From assembly GCF_900095225.1 (NCBI RefSeq), contig NZ_LT607414.1, positions 570,806 to 620,417 on the forward strand: a stretch of DNA of 49,612 nt. Direction: 5' to 3'. Shown in pieces: positions 1-9,973 of this stretch. Position 1 is the stretch's first letter; every line of letters starts with the position of its first letter. The notes below the pieces were generated by a model that saw only the letters and a list, made by a program, of their open reading frames with translations, made no database searches and was not told the DNA's origin. This DNA is from Pseudomonas sp. UMAB-08 (GTDB lineage: Bacteria; Pseudomonadota; Gammaproteobacteria; Pseudomonadales; Pseudomonadaceae). The position numbers and the translations under genes are program-made.

Positions 1-68
1 GCGGCTTTGGCAAACCCGCCGAGTTCGACGATGCGGGTGAACACGCGCATGGCGTTGAATCGATCCAT
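1..68 (-). CDS. LysR-type transcriptional regulator, N-terminal fragment
   Basis: Only the first 22 codons lie in the window; the gene continues beyond base 1. Reading the minus strand from the ATG at 68 gives MDRFNAMRVFTRIVELGGFA, the usual opening of a LysR-type regulator in which the first helix leads into the winged helix-turn-helix. The gene is divergent from the aldo/keto reductase at 224 with about 155 bases between the two starts. That arrangement is common when a LysR protein controls its neighbour, so regulation of the reductase is a reasonable inference but is not shown. Confidence 0.8.
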   Translation of the reverse strand, partial: MDRFNAMRVFTRIVELGGFAKA

Positions 69-223
69 GGGACGACGGCCTTGTGGGGTGAAGTGAAGTC
101 AGGGAGGCAATTTTAGGCGCTACTATTTAGATTATCTAAACAGTTAAAGCATTTTAAGCCGGTTTATCTCTGTTCTGCTCAGCGTAACAATGGGGCCACC
201 TTTTAATCGGCAGGAGTTTATCC

Positions 224-1219
224 ATGCAAACCCGTCAACTCGGTACAAACGGCCCGCAGGTTTCCGCCATCGGTCTCGGCTGCATGGGCATGACCGACTT
301 CTATACCACCGGCACTGACACCAAAGAAGCGATAGCGACCCTCCATCGCGCGCTGGAGCTGGGCGTCACGCTGCTGGACACCGCCGACATGTATGGTCCG
401 CACACTAACGAAGAGTTGATCGGTCAGGCCATTCGCGGCAAACGCGACCAAGTATTTCTCGCCAGCAAGTTCGGTTTTGTCCGCGACGCTAGCGACCCCA
501 CTGCCCGAGGGGTTAACGGTAGCCCTGAATATATTCGCAGCGCCATCGACGGCACGCTCAAACGTTTGGGCATCGAAACTCTGGACCTGTATTACCAGCA
601 CCGAATCGACCCACAAATCTCGGTCGAAGAGTCAGTGGGCGCCATGGCTGAACTGGTCAAGGCTGGCAAGGTTCGTTACCTCGGTTTGAGCGAAGCCTCT
701 GCCAGTACGCTGGAGCGGGCGCATAAAGTGCATCCAATCAGCGCGCTGCAAACCGAATACTCGTTATGGAGTCGCGACCCGGAAGAGAATGGCAGCCTCG
801 AAACCTGTCGCCGTCTGGGCATCGCATTTGTGCCCTATAGCCCGTTGGGGCGTGGATTTCTGACCGGCACGCTGAAAAGCCCTGACGACTTTGCCGCTGA
901 CGATTACCGTCGCTCAAGCCCACGTTTTCAAGGTGAAAACTTCGCGAAAAACCTGCTGCTCGTGGAGAAGGTACAAAAACTTGCCGCTGAAAAAGGCGTC
1001 AGCGCCGGGCAGTTGGCCTTGGCCTGGGTGCTTGCCCAAGGCAATGACATCGTGCCGATTCCGGGGACCAAGCGACGCAAATACCTGGAAGAAAACGTCG
1101 CAGCATTAGCGATAAAACTAAGCCAGAACGAACTGCAGGCCCTCAAAGACCTGTTCCCCACCGATGCTATCGCCGGAAAGCGTTACAGCGACAGCTCGTT
1201 GAAACTGGTTAACCAGTAA
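224..1219 (+). CDS. Aldo/keto reductase
   Basis: A 331-residue NADPH-dependent oxidoreductase of the aldo/keto reductase superfamily, a cytosolic TIM-barrel enzyme that reduces aldehydes and ketones. The catalytic tetrad is visible as Asp52 and Tyr57 (DTADMYG), Lys82 (ASKFGF) and His126 (YYQHRID). The nucleotide-binding end is the [16 protein letters not shown] stretch near residue 280. The length is normal for the YajO/AKR13-like group. The start is preceded by a good ribosome-binding site (CAGGAG). The physiological substrate cannot be read from sequence. A divergent LysR gene upstream is the likely regulator. Confidence 0.9.
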   Translation: MQTRQLGTNGPQVSAIGLGCMGMTDFYTTGTDTKEAIATLHRALELGVTLLDTADMYGPHTNEELIGQAIRGKRDQVFLASKFGFVRDASDPTARGVNGSPEYIRSAIDGTLKRLGIETLDLYYQHRIDPQISVEESVGAMAELVKAGKVRYLGLSEASASTLERAHKVHPISALQTEYSLWSRDPEENGSLETCRRLGIAFVPYSPLGRGFLTGTLKSPDDFAADDYRRSSPRFQGENFAKNLLLVEKVQKLAAEKGVSAGQLALAWVLAQGNDIVPIPGTKRRKYLEENVAALAIKLSQNELQALKDLFPTDAIAGKRYSDSSLKLVNQ

Positions 1220-1229
1220 CAGCAGACCC

Positions 1230-1261
1230 ATTGTGGGCGCGAATTCATTAGCGCCCACAAT
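1230..1261. terminator. Bidirectional hairpin between convergent genes
   Basis: A perfect 11-bp inverted repeat (ATTGTGGGCGC, 10-base loop, GCGCCCACAAT) sits between the stop of the aldo/keto reductase and the convergent end of tamB. There is no long T run, so it may act mainly as an RNA-stabilising or bidirectional terminator stem. Confidence 0.65.
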
Positions 1262-1276
1262 TGATGTGCGTGCGAC

Positions 1277-4200
1277 TCAGAAGTCCCGTTTATAGAACAG
1301 ATCCAGCGAGCTCGCGATTCCGCTGGCGGCCTCCAGATAGAGCTTTTTGCTCAACTTATAACGCAAGGCGATGGTGTTGGCCGGTTCAAACACGCCGACG
1401 CCGTAGCGCAAGCTCAACTTGTCAGTAATCTTGCCGCTTGCAACGACACTGGTCGTATTGCCGCTGCCTGACGTGTCCAGTTCGAAATCCTTGATACCAA
1501 GATCCTTGGCGAGCGTACCCGTGACTGACGAACTCCCGGCCAGGCCCAATGCCAGCGCTGCCTGGGCCATCATGTTGCTGTCTTCGCCAGTGGTGCTCAA
1601 CGGGCGGCCCAGGATCAGATAGGACAACGCCTGCTCCTGGCTCATGGCCGGCTCTGAAAATACGACGGTGGTCGGCTGTTCGGCGCTGCCGGTCAGGCGA
1701 ATACCGGCGACCACGTCATCGGTTTTGCGAATGGCTTCGATATCGAGGTACGGCTGGTCGATGGGGCCCGCAAATAAAAGCCGTGCTCGACGAATGGTCA
1801 AACGCTGACCATAAGCCCGATAACGCCCATCGTTGAGGGTCAGCTCACCCCGAGCGTCGAGGTTGTCACCGATATGCACATGCCCGGCCAGATTCGCGGT
1901 GAGCCCAAAACCGCTGAAGCTGAGCGTTTCCTGGCCCACTTCAACGTCGATATCCATGGCCATGATCAGCGGCGGCGCACCCTGTTCGGTCTGATGACCG
2001 ACGATCACGGTGTCACCCGACAACTTGACCGTCGAGGGCGGCAGTTCACGAATCGTAATCGCGCCTTTGGGGATCAGCACCTTGCCGGAAATCGCCAGCT
2101 TACCGCTCTTCATGGTGATGTTCAGATTCGGTGCCACTTCCAGCACCGCATAAGGCTCTACCGTGAGCGGCAGGTGCGCGCCTTTCAGATTGAGGTCCAC
2201 CGCGAGCGCCTCGCCCCAGGATATCTGCCCATTCAACGTACCTTTCCCAGCTTCTCCACTGTTCCAGCCGCCGTTCAGACGTAAGCTTTCGCCAGCGATC
2301 AGCGCCTGAACCTTCACGTCATGCAGGCTGACGGGCAGTTCCGGCCCAGACACTTCGCCTTCGCTGAGGGTGACGTTGCCATTAACCTGCGGTGCCAGCA
2401 GACCGCCAGACAAACGCCCACTGCCATTGAGCCTGCCGGTGAGTTTTTCGACCATCGGCACGAAAGGCCGGGCAATGGATATGTCCACCCCACTGAGGTT
2501 GAACGCGCCGGACAGCGGTTTGTTTTTCGCAAGCGGATCAATCTGCGCTGTCACTGACAGCGTGCCCAGTTTTCCACCGCGAAAGTCCAGCCGGGAGTCG
2601 ATGCGTTTCGGGGTCAGGGTGCTGCTGATCTTGAGGCTTTCATAAGGGAAATCCAGCCATTGGTCCTTCTCGCGAATGCTCAAAGTGCCACCACTGGTCT
2701 CCACCGAAACCTGACCATTAGGGCCGGAAGCAGGGAGATCGAGTTGCACGTTGCCGTTGAGCAGGCCTTTCCAGGCAAAGTCCTTGGGCAACCACTGAGC
2801 CAGGCTGTCGAGGGGGAATTGCTTAAGGTGATAACGCAAGCTCGGCTCGGGCATCAGCCGCTGATCCTCACCGCACAAACTTGCCTGCCCTGAAATCCAG
2901 CAGTGAGCGGCAAAATTGATTTTGCCATCAGCCAGTCGTTCGAGTTTGGTCGGCTGCTGCAGGCGCCAATCCTGGCCCCCTGTTTGCACATCGCCACTGA
3001 CCAGCCTGCCCCGCCAATCACCTTTGCTCAGGTCGCCGTCGAGCGCCAACCCCAGTTTCAATAATGGGCCTTGCAGGTCGAGCGCCAATTGTTGATGTTT
3101 GATATCGCCCTGACCGTTGACCTTCAGCGTGCCCAGTTGCGTGTCGCCCAGTTGAATACCGCCACCCTTGAGGTCAACGGTCGCACGCTGAGCGGTGTCC
3201 AGCGTTGCTGCCAGGGCCAGGCTTTGCAGGCGGTTGTCTGCCATCGCCAGTTGCCCACCTTGCAGTGTCAGTTGACCTTGCGGCGCTTGCAGTGTGCCCG
3301 CCAGGTCCAGGCGCCCTTTGACTTGCCCCTGCAAACGCGGCCATAGCTGGCCCAGACGCGGCAAATTGATGTCCAGTTGGCCAAGCAGACGTTGCTGCAA
3401 GCTGCCTTTGCCTTGAATGCGGTTATCGCCCAGGCGTACATCCAGCGAACTGACCGTCCACTTATCACCGGCGCCGTCCACCTTGGCCTGCAGCACAGCC
3501 GGCTGCCCCCGCAACCGACCTTTGAGGTCGAGGTCGGCGTTCAGGCTCAGTCGCTCGTTTTTGAATTCCCCGGTGCTGCGCAGCGGTCCAGCCAGGGTGC
3601 CCGGCAATTCTCCCAGCCAATACGCCGGGTTGATCGCACTCAGGTCCAGCGCTGTATCCCAGCCTATGCCATCGGCGAATTGCAGGTTGAGATGACCATC
3701 GGCCTTGCCCTGTCCCGCAGTCAGCTCTAACTGAGGCAGAAAGATTTGCTTGAGATCGCCGCTGAACGGGCTGCTTAGGCTGAACGCCCCCGCGGGTCCA
3801 TCGAAAGCACCGCTGAAATTGCCCAGGTATTTGCCATCGGTGTAGGAGATTTCGCCGTTGAAGGTGCGCACAGCCACCTGCGGTTCATCAATCGCCGGGT
3901 AAAGCCGATGCCACGGAAAGTTCAGCCAATCGATTTTTGCGTCGGCGCTGAAGCCCTGGCGCCAGTCCAGCCGACCGCTGAGCTTCAGTGATTGTTCTGC
4001 GCTGGCCGTCAGATCAAGCGCAGCGATGTCCGCACCTTGAGCATCGACCCTGCCTTGCAGCACCAGCGCGACCGGACCTTGCTCGGCAGGCAGGCTGGCG
4101 TTGCCAGAGACCTGATAACCGTTCTTTAAATCGCCCTGAGCTGTCAGCTCAAGCTGATTGAGTTGCAGGGTGTCCGGCAGACCGGCACTGGCCTTGAAGC

Positions 4201-4948
4201 CATCCGCCGTGACTTTCACCTGTGCGGGCAGGTTCTCCACCAGCGGTTGCAGTTGCCCGCTCAATTGACCTTGCAGATAACCACTGCTATCTGCCTTGAG
4301 CTGCAAAGTCTTGAGCAGATTACCCTGAATGTTCAAGGCCAGCGTCCAAGGCTGATCACCCGGTGCCGGCAGCTTCAACTGACCTTGGGCTGTCAGCGGC
4401 CAGTCGCCGTTCGGCTGCAATAACCCGGACAGGTCGAGCACCAGATCATCCCGTTGCAGATGCGCAGCATTGATCTGCAGGCCGTTGGCCGTCCACTCCG
4501 CTGCCAGTTGCAGACCGCGTAATTGCTCGCTGCCATTAAGCATCAGGCTGCCGATGCGCACGTCACCCAAGCGGATCGCCAACGGCAGCTTCAGATCCGG
4601 CAGGCTCATGGGGCCACTGCTTTGGTCGGCACCGGAAGGGAACTGTAAACTGACGCGCTCGGCCTGCAATTGATCGACACATAGCGTCATCTTCACCAGA
4701 CACGAAGGCGACCAGGCAAAGACTGGCGCATCGACTTCGACGCGGCTATCGCCCTGTACCCACAGCAGATGATCGGCGCGCCATTGACCGGCCAGGTGGC
4801 CGCTGAAGTTTTCGATTTTCAGCCCCGGCACCAGCCCCAGCGCCCAACGACTGCCCGCTTGCGTGCCCAGGATCAGGCACAGACTCAGGATCAGCAGCAC
4901 GGGTAATGCGATCAGGCTCAGGCCGGTAATTTTTGTTGCACGACGCAC
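1277..4948 (-). CDS. tamB: Translocation and assembly module inner-membrane protein TamB
   Basis: A 1223-residue TamB/AsmA-like protein that bridges the periplasm from the inner membrane to TamA and helps insert outer-membrane proteins or move lipids. The sequence shows one N-terminal membrane anchor (about residues 8-30, LSLIALPVLLILSLCLILG), then about 1100 residues of repetitive beta-rich sequence with many LDLSGLLQ-like strands. A conserved C-terminal TamB (DUF490) domain ends in LDLFYKRDF with the terminal Phe typical of outer-membrane-associated beta proteins. The start is a GTG 14 bases after the tamA stop with GAGGAG upstream, so the two are one operon. The length matches the family. 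Confidence 0.95.
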   Translation of the reverse strand: MRRATKITGLSLIALPVLLILSLCLILGTQAGSRWALGLVPGLKIENFSGHLAGQWRADHLLWVQGDSRVEVDAPVFAWSPSCLVKMTLCVDQLQAERVSLQFPSGADQSSGPMSLPDLKLPLAIRLGDVRIGSLMLNGSEQLRGLQLAAEWTANGLQINAAHLQRDDLVLDLSGLLQPNGDWPLTAQGQLKLPAPGDQPWTLALNIQGNLLKTLQLKADSSGYLQGQLSGQLQPLVENLPAQVKVTADGFKASAGLPDTLQLNQLELTAQGDLKNGYQVSGNASLPAEQGPVALVLQGRVDAQGADIAALDLTASAEQSLKLSGRLDWRQGFSADAKIDWLNFPWHRLYPAIDEPQVAVRTFNGEISYTDGKYLGNFSGAFDGPAGAFSLSSPFSGDLKQIFLPQLELTAGQGKADGHLNLQFADGIGWDTALDLSAINPAYWLGELPGTLAGPLRSTGEFKNERLSLNADLDLKGRLRGQPAVLQAKVDGAGDKWTVSSLDVRLGDNRIQGKGSLQQRLLGQLDINLPRLGQLWPRLQGQVKGRLDLAGTLQAPQGQLTLQGGQLAMADNRLQSLALAATLDTAQRATVDLKGGGIQLGDTQLGTLKVNGQGDIKHQQLALDLQGPLLKLGLALDGDLSKGDWRGRLVSGDVQTGGQDWRLQQPTKLERLADGKINFAAHCWISGQASLCGEDQRLMPEPSLRYHLKQFPLDSLAQWLPKDFAWKGLLNGNVQLDLPASGPNGQVSVETSGGTLSIREKDQWLDFPYESLKISSTLTPKRIDSRLDFRGGKLGTLSVTAQIDPLAKNKPLSGAFNLSGVDISIARPFVPMVEKLTGRLNGSGRLSGGLLAPQVNGNVTLSEGEVSGPELPVSLHDVKVQALIAGESLRLNGGWNSGEAGKGTLNGQISWGEALAVDLNLKGAHLPLTVEPYAVLEVAPNLNITMKSGKLAISGKVLIPKGAITIRELPPSTVKLSGDTVIVGHQTEQGAPPLIMAMDIDVEVGQETLSFSGFGLTANLAGHVHIGDNLDARGELTLNDGRYRAYGQRLTIRRARLLFAGPIDQPYLDIEAIRKTDDVVAGIRLTGSAEQPTTVVFSEPAMSQEQALSYLILGRPLSTTGEDSNMMAQAALALGLAGSSSVTGTLAKDLGIKDFELDTSGSGNTTSVVASGKITDKLSLRYGVGVFEPANTIALRYKLSKKLYLEAASGIASSLDLFYKRDF

Positions 4949-4962
4949 CGTTCAGGCACTCC

Positions 4963-6702
4963 TCATAATTCAGGGCCCATGGAAAAGTGCACACGAAACC
5001 CGCCATCACCATCCAGCGCATGGGCCAGATCCAGGCGCAACGGCCCGACCGGCGAGACCCAGCGCACGCCGATACCGACACCGGTTTTCAAGCTTGGCAG
5101 TTGCAATGTATTGAAGGAGTTGCCTTGATCGACAAACGTCGCCACGCGCCACTTTTCAGCGATCGAATATTGATATTCGGCGCTGCCAGCGACCATGTAC
5201 CGTCCGCCAATGCGATCACCGTCGGAGTTCGTCGGTGATAGGGTCTGGTAGTCATAGCCACGCACGCTTTGATCGCCGCCAGCAAAAAAACGCAAGGAGG
5301 GAGGGATCGATTGATAGCCGTTGGTCGCGCTACCACCAAACTGCACGCGCCCAAGAAAACGGTGGTTTTGCCACACGGTCGTCAAGCCTTTAAGCAACAC
5401 AGTGCCGCGCAACAAGTTGGTGTCCGACGCCAGCCCCTCCTTGGCGACTTGCCCATCGAACTGCAGGCGATAGCCGTTGTGCGGGTCGATACGGTTGTCA
5501 CTGCGCAAGAGTGAATAACTGATGCCCGGCATCAGCAGCGTACTCATCCCGGAGTCGTCGCCCAGGCGATATTCCTCGCGCTGCCACTTCAATGAAATCA
5601 CCCGGTCCCAGCCGCTGGACAGCCGACTGTGCCACTCGGGGCCGACGGTCAACAGCTTGCTTACGGAGTCAGTGCCCGCGATTTCTTCGTACTGGTAGCC
5701 GCCAGCGAACCGCAGTTTGTCGGTCAGTGGCGGGGTCAGAGGAATGTCGTACCACAGGCCCACGTTTTGGCGTGGCGCCGAGAGTTCCATCTCGGTGCCG
5801 TAGCTATGGCCTTGGGGATTGACCCAATGGCGCGTCCAGTTAGCCTTGCCGCGCACGCCGACGTCGGTGGAAAAGCCAAGGCCGAGTCCCATCGTGCGCG
5901 GCTTGCGGGTTTCCAGCTGGACCGCCACCGGAATCACCTGATCCACTGCCGCCGGGGGCGCAGCGTCCACCCGCACACCCTCGAAATAGCCGCTCGACTG
6001 CAAGGCCTGATTGAGTTCAGCGATCAGTTCCGAGTCATAAGGGGTGTTGGCTTTGAACGGCACCATGCGTTGCATCAAGTCATCATCAAATGGCGCATCG
6101 CCACTGAAGCTGACTTTGCCTAACACGTAGCGCGGGCCACTCTCATAAATCAGCTCTATATCGGCCACACCGGCCTTCGGATCGACAGTCAGGCGCTGGC
6201 TGCTGAAGCGTCCGCTAAAAAAGCCATAGCGCGACGCCTGATTCAGGATCAGGCGCTTGGCGTCTTCGTAGTAGCCATGATTGAGTACAGCGCCAGTTTT
6301 CAATCTGTCGCTTTTCGGCACCCGAAAAGCCTTGAGCGAGGCGGCCGGGCCGTCAATCCGTACCGTGACATTGCGCAGATGCACCGGCTCGCCGGGCACC
6401 ACATTGATCACCAGTCGCAGGTCCTTGCCGGTTTTTACGGTGCTGTCGATCTGCGCCTGGTAATAGCCCAGGGCTTGCGCCGCTTTTTGCGCCTGCTCTT
6501 CGGCCCCCAGACTGAAACGTTGCAGGGCCTCTTCGTCGCGCTCGCCAAGGCTGCCCACATACCCTTCGATATTGGCTTTAAGTGCGTCGTTGGAGGGTTC
6601 GATCCTGATGTCCAGTTGCGCCGCGGCGAACACCGCGAAGGTGCTGAACTGGACAGTAAACAGCAGGACCAAACCGCTGGTGAATCTACCGGAAAACTTC
6701 AT
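4963..6702 (-). CDS. tamA: Outer-membrane assembly factor TamA (BamA/Omp85 family)
   Basis: About 579 residues. There is a signal peptide (MKFSGRFTSGLVLLFTVQF, cleaved near AVFAAA), three POTRA-like repeats (about residues 25-265) and an Omp85 16-strand barrel with the conserved RFFAGGDQSVRGYDYQTLSP segment and the C-terminal motif PVGPLRLDLAHAL. It works with TamB in envelope protein assembly. I chose the ATG at 6702 because it begins a clean signal peptide; an in-frame GTG at 6720 would add MIASAP. Neither has a strong ribosome-binding site. It is followed directly by tamB. Confidence 0.94.
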   Translation of the reverse strand: MKFSGRFTSGLVLLFTVQFSTFAVFAAAQLDIRIEPSNDALKANIEGYVGSLGERDEEALQRFSLGAEEQAQKAAQALGYYQAQIDSTVKTGKDLRLVINVVPGEPVHLRNVTVRIDGPAASLKAFRVPKSDRLKTGAVLNHGYYEDAKRLILNQASRYGFFSGRFSSQRLTVDPKAGVADIELIYESGPRYVLGKVSFSGDAPFDDDLMQRMVPFKANTPYDSELIAELNQALQSSGYFEGVRVDAAPPAAVDQVIPVAVQLETRKPRTMGLGLGFSTDVGVRGKANWTRHWVNPQGHSYGTEMELSAPRQNVGLWYDIPLTPPLTDKLRFAGGYQYEEIAGTDSVSKLLTVGPEWHSRLSSGWDRVISLKWQREEYRLGDDSGMSTLLMPGISYSLLRSDNRIDPHNGYRLQFDGQVAKEGLASDTNLLRGTVLLKGLTTVWQNHRFLGRVQFGGSATNGYQSIPPSLRFFAGGDQSVRGYDYQTLSPTNSDGDRIGGRYMVAGSAEYQYSIAEKWRVATFVDQGNSFNTLQLPSLKTGVGIGVRWVSPVGPLRLDLAHALDGDGGFRVHFSMGPEL

Positions 6703-6768
6703 AGGCGCGGATGCTATCACGCGCGGCGCGTCGTGCTGGAGCGCGTCTGACAGCGAAAGCCAGGGACT

Positions 6769-7419
6769 TTATGCCTGGGCTTTAAGCAATACCTGAGGAT
6801 TGGGGTGGAAAAACACATGTTCACGGATTGGCCCTACAGCAATCTCACCGATTTCCTCATAGCCCTGTCGCTTATAAAACTCCAGATAACGCGGATTGCC
6901 CGTGTCGAGCACCACGCCCTGCGAGGTTTCGTCGACGGCGCACCATTGATGCAGCGCCGTAAGCAGCTGCTCGCCAAAGTGACGACCCTGAAATTGCGGG
7001 TGGACCCCCAGCAATGGCAAAACGTGCACAGCGTCTGACGGCAGGCAAGCCAGCACCGCCTGGTGATACTCCAGATAGCGCTGGGTACAGCGCAACCCTG
7101 CACTGAGAACCATGCGCAAGCGCCACGCCCAGCTTTCGGTAATGTCCAGACGGCGTTGCGGAGGGGCAATCAGAGCGATCCCCACCAGCCGATCCTCGAC
7201 GAACAAACCCAGCGCCGGCAGGTCCTGCAAAAAGTGCTGTTTGACCAGTTCACGCACCGTGGCCCTGACCCGATGTTCATAGCCCGGCCTGTCGGATTCA
7301 AACAAGTAAGCGAAGCTCGGCTCATGGCGGTAGGCGTGGTACAGCAGCGAACGTGCTTCGCGGGAGTAACCACTGTCCAACTGACGGACTTCAGCCACGG
7401 CTGTTGAAGTTTCAGGCAT
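6769..7419 (-). CDS. GNAT-family N-acetyltransferase
   Basis: A 216-residue single-domain GNAT protein. The acetyl-CoA-binding region is visible as HVLPLLGVHPQFQGRHFGEQ (about residues 133-152, the R/Q-x-x-G-x-G/A type loop), followed by the beta-5 strand GVVLDTGNPRYLEFYKRQGY typical of the fold. It probably acetylates a small amine or amino-acid-like substrate in the cytosol; the substrate is unknown. It lies about 66 bases upstream of tamA on the same strand and could be co-transcribed, but there is no functional link that I know of. Confidence 0.85.
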   Translation of the reverse strand: MPETSTAVAEVRQLDSGYSREARSLLYHAYRHEPSFAYLFESDRPGYEHRVRATVRELVKQHFLQDLPALGLFVEDRLVGIALIAPPQRRLDITESWAWRLRMVLSAGLRCTQRYLEYHQAVLACLPSDAVHVLPLLGVHPQFQGRHFGEQLLTALHQWCAVDETSQGVVLDTGNPRYLEFYKRQGYEEIGEIAVGPIREHVFFHPNPQVLLKAQA

Positions 7420-7618
7420 TTGGTTGACCTCATAGGTACAGCGCTGCTCGAACGACAGCGTTTGTGATGCGAAAGCTTCGAGTAACAGGTACGCGCTACA
7501 GTTCCGACATTTTCGACTCTGCTACCCGACCCTAGCATTGGAACAGGCAATCCGCCACGCTGGCCGTGAGTCGACAGGTCAGCTAGCATCGCTTTTTTGT
7601 TTGCCAGGATTGCCGCCC

Positions 7619-8431
7619 ATGAAAATCGTCTCGTTCAATATTAACGGCCTGCGCGCCAGACCTCATCAGTTGGCGGCGCTGATTGAGAAACATCAGCCGG
7701 ACGTGATCGGCCTGCAGGAAACCAAAGTCTCGGACGAGCAATTTCCCCACGCTGAAATCGAAGCCTTGGGGTATCACGTGCACTTCCACGGGCAAAAAGG
7801 CCACTACGGTGTCGCCCTGCTCTCGCGCCAGGCGCCTCTCACCCTGCACAAGGGTTTCGACACCGATGACGAGGAGTCGCAAAAACGCTTTATCTGGGGC
7901 ACGTTCGCCGACCCAAAGGGCGAGCCTGTGACCATCATGAATGGCTACTTCCCGCAGGGTGAAAGCCGCGACCACCCGACCAAATTCCCGGCCAAGGAGC
8001 GTTTCTATAACGACCTGCAGCTGTTGCTGGAAAGCCAGTTCAAAAACGATCAGCCATTGGTGGTGATGGGCGACGTGAACATTTCCCCAGAAGACTGCGA
8101 CATCGGCATCGGCCCGGATAACGCCAAACGCTGGCTCAGGACAGGCAAATGCAGTTTCTTGCCTGAAGAACGCGAGTGGATGGCGCGTCTGAAAAACTGG
8201 GGCCTGATAGACAGCTTCCGTCATCTTCATCCCGAGGTGATCGACCGCTTCAGCTGGTTCGACTATCGCAGCCGAGGCTTCGAAGATGAACCCAAGCGCG
8301 GTTTGCGGATCGACGTGATCATGGCCTCCCATGGCTTGCAGTCACGCATCAAGGCCGCTGGCGTGGACTACGACCTGCGCGCCATGGAGAAGCCATCGGA
8401 CCATGCGCCGATCTGGCTGGAGTTAAGCTAG
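7619..8431 (+). CDS. xthA: Exodeoxyribonuclease III
   Basis: A 270-residue AP endonuclease and 3'-5' exonuclease of base-excision repair, very close in length to the E. coli enzyme. The family signature residues are visible: Asn7 ([14 protein letters not shown]), Glu34 with Lys36 (LQETKVSD), the [13 protein letters not shown] segment holding the catalytic Asp and Asn near 151-153, and the terminal [10 protein letters not shown] with the active-site His. The ATG at 7619 was chosen because MKIVSFN is the invariant family start; an upstream in-frame start at 7538 would add 27 unrelated residues. It stands alone and points away from the GNAT gene. Confidence 0.96.
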   Translation: MKIVSFNINGLRARPHQLAALIEKHQPDVIGLQETKVSDEQFPHAEIEALGYHVHFHGQKGHYGVALLSRQAPLTLHKGFDTDDEESQKRFIWGTFADPKGEPVTIMNGYFPQGESRDHPTKFPAKERFYNDLQLLLESQFKNDQPLVVMGDVNISPEDCDIGIGPDNAKRWLRTGKCSFLPEEREWMARLKNWGLIDSFRHLHPEVIDRFSWFDYRSRGFEDEPKRGLRIDVIMASHGLQSRIKAAGVDYDLRAMEKPSDHAPIWLELS

Positions 8432-8463
8432 AACCTGCCCCGCAGACACCCTTTTAGTCATGG

Positions 8464-8481
8464 CTGTCATATTTCAGCAAT
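8464..8481 (+). promoter_or_regulatory. Probable Pho box (PhoB site)
   Basis: CTGTCATATTTCAGCAAT has one perfect PhoB half site (CTGTCAT), an AT-rich 4-base spacer and a weaker second half (CAGCAAT). It ends about 50 bases before the start of a phosphate-binding-protein-like gene, which makes phosphate control plausible. Confidence 0.5.
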
Positions 8482-8531
8482 CATTCTGACTTAATCTCCC
8501 GGCACTTTCTGTCTCTAATAAGGTGCCGCAC

Positions 8532-9902
8532 ATGCTGCGCGCTCTGTTTACCGGTACTGCCCAACACCGCGCAGCCTGGCTATTCGGCTTTATCTGTAGC
8601 GCCCTGCCCGGCCTGGTTTTCGCGGCATTGCCCATCCCTGCCGAAGGCATCCCGGCGTTACGCATCCAGGGCTCCAATACCATCGGCGCCGCGTTGGGCC
8701 CAGCGCTGGTCGAAGGCTTGCTGCACGCCCAAGGTCTGCAGAATGTGCATATCGAAGCGGGCGCCCATGAGAACGAACGGCGCGTGCTCGGCCAGACGCC
8801 TGCCGGGCGCACGGTACTGATCGAGGTTGCGGCCCATGGTTCGGGTACGGGTTTCACTGCATTGAAGGCCGACAAGGCAGACCTGGCGGCCTCCTCACGG
8901 CCGATCAAAGACAGCGAACTGGCGAACCTGGCCTCGCTGGGCGACCTGAAAAGTCGCAAGGCCGAACAAGTCATCGCCATCGACGGCGTGGCGGTGATCC
9001 TCCATCCGGCCAACCCCTTGCATCAGTTGAACACCGAACAACTCGCGCAAATATTCTCGGGTGAAGTTCACGACTGGGAAGATCTCGGCGGTACCGGTGG
9101 CGCGATTCACCTGTATGCCCGTGATGATCACTCCGGCACCTTCGACACGTTCAATGAGCTGGTACTGCTCAAGTACGGCAAAACCCTGGCGCGCAACACC
9201 AAACGGTTCGAATCCAGTGAGCAGCTGTCTGATGAAGTCAGCCAGGACCGTGGAGGCATTGGTTTTATCGGTTTGCCTTACGTGCGCAGGGCCCACGCAG
9301 TCGCGATTGCCGATGGCGACTCGAAACCCATGCTGCCGACCGTCAGCCTGATTGCCACCGAAGATTATCCACTGTCGCGGCGCCTGTATTTCTACCTGCC
9401 ACCTCAGGGCCTCCAACCATGGGCCGACGCACTGGTGCAGTTCGCACAAAGCAGCAAAGGCCAGGCCATCGTTGCGAACAACGGCTTCATCGCCCAGACA
9501 GTACAGGCGATCAAAGTCCAGGCCTCCGCCGGGATGCCTGCGGACTATCAAGCCATCGTTAAGCAAGCACAGCGTTTGTCGGTGAATTTTCGCTTCGCTC
9601 AAGGCAGTGCGACCCTGGATAACAAGGCGCAACTCGACCTGCAGCGGGTCGTTGATTACCTCAAGACACACGATAAATTGAATGGCCACGTCACCCTGGT
9701 AGGGTTTGGCGATGCCAAGAGCGATCCAGCGCGGGCAGCCTTATTGTCCAAACTCCGGGCCATGGCGGTGCGGCGAGAGTTGGTCAAGGCGGGCGTGGTC
9801 TTGCGCGACATTCGCGGTTTGGGTGATGAGATGCCGGTCGCGGCCAACAACGCCGATGAAGGCCGGATCAAGAATCGGCGGGTAGAAGTCTGGGTGTATT
9901 GA
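8532..9902 (+). CDS. PstS-like phosphate-binding domain fused to an OmpA peptidoglycan-binding domain
   Basis: About 456 residues. A signal peptide (cleavage near LPGLVFAALP) is followed by a PstS-type periplasmic binding domain (about 30-320) with IQGSNTIG, HGSGTGF, ADLAASSRPI and the DDHSGTFDTFN loop, all typical phosphate-ligand positions. The C-terminal OmpA-like domain (about 345-456) is marked by VNFRFAQGSATLDNKA and the NNADEGRIKNRRVEVWV peptidoglycan-binding helix. It probably captures phosphate while tethered to the cell wall. The start at 8532 has AAGGTG 6 bases upstream; an in-frame GTG at 8523 overlaps that site. A Pho-box-like sequence lies just upstream. No transporter genes are adjacent. 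Confidence 0.88.
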   Translation: MLRALFTGTAQHRAAWLFGFICSALPGLVFAALPIPAEGIPALRIQGSNTIGAALGPALVEGLLHAQGLQNVHIEAGAHENERRVLGQTPAGRTVLIEVAAHGSGTGFTALKADKADLAASSRPIKDSELANLASLGDLKSRKAEQVIAIDGVAVILHPANPLHQLNTEQLAQIFSGEVHDWEDLGGTGGAIHLYARDDHSGTFDTFNELVLLKYGKTLARNTKRFESSEQLSDEVSQDRGGIGFIGLPYVRRAHAVAIADGDSKPMLPTVSLIATEDYPLSRRLYFYLPPQGLQPWADALVQFAQSSKGQAIVANNGFIAQTVQAIKVQASAGMPADYQAIVKQAQRLSVNFRFAQGSATLDNKAQLDLQRVVDYLKTHDKLNGHVTLVGFGDAKSDPARAALLSKLRAMAVRRELVKAGVVLRDIRGLGDEMPVAANNADEGRIKNRRVEVWVY

Positions 9903-9973
9903 GTGTCCGGGTGACATGGACCTGCGTAGCCAGTGCGGGAGCGAATAAATCCGCCCCCCACAGCTACTCGCGG

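Noticed and set aside
9921..9965. GTGCGGGAGCGAATAAATCC followed by GGGGGC-complement bases, resembling Pseudomonas REP elements
   Set aside because: Only part of the usual REP palindrome is present and no second copy was seen nearby.
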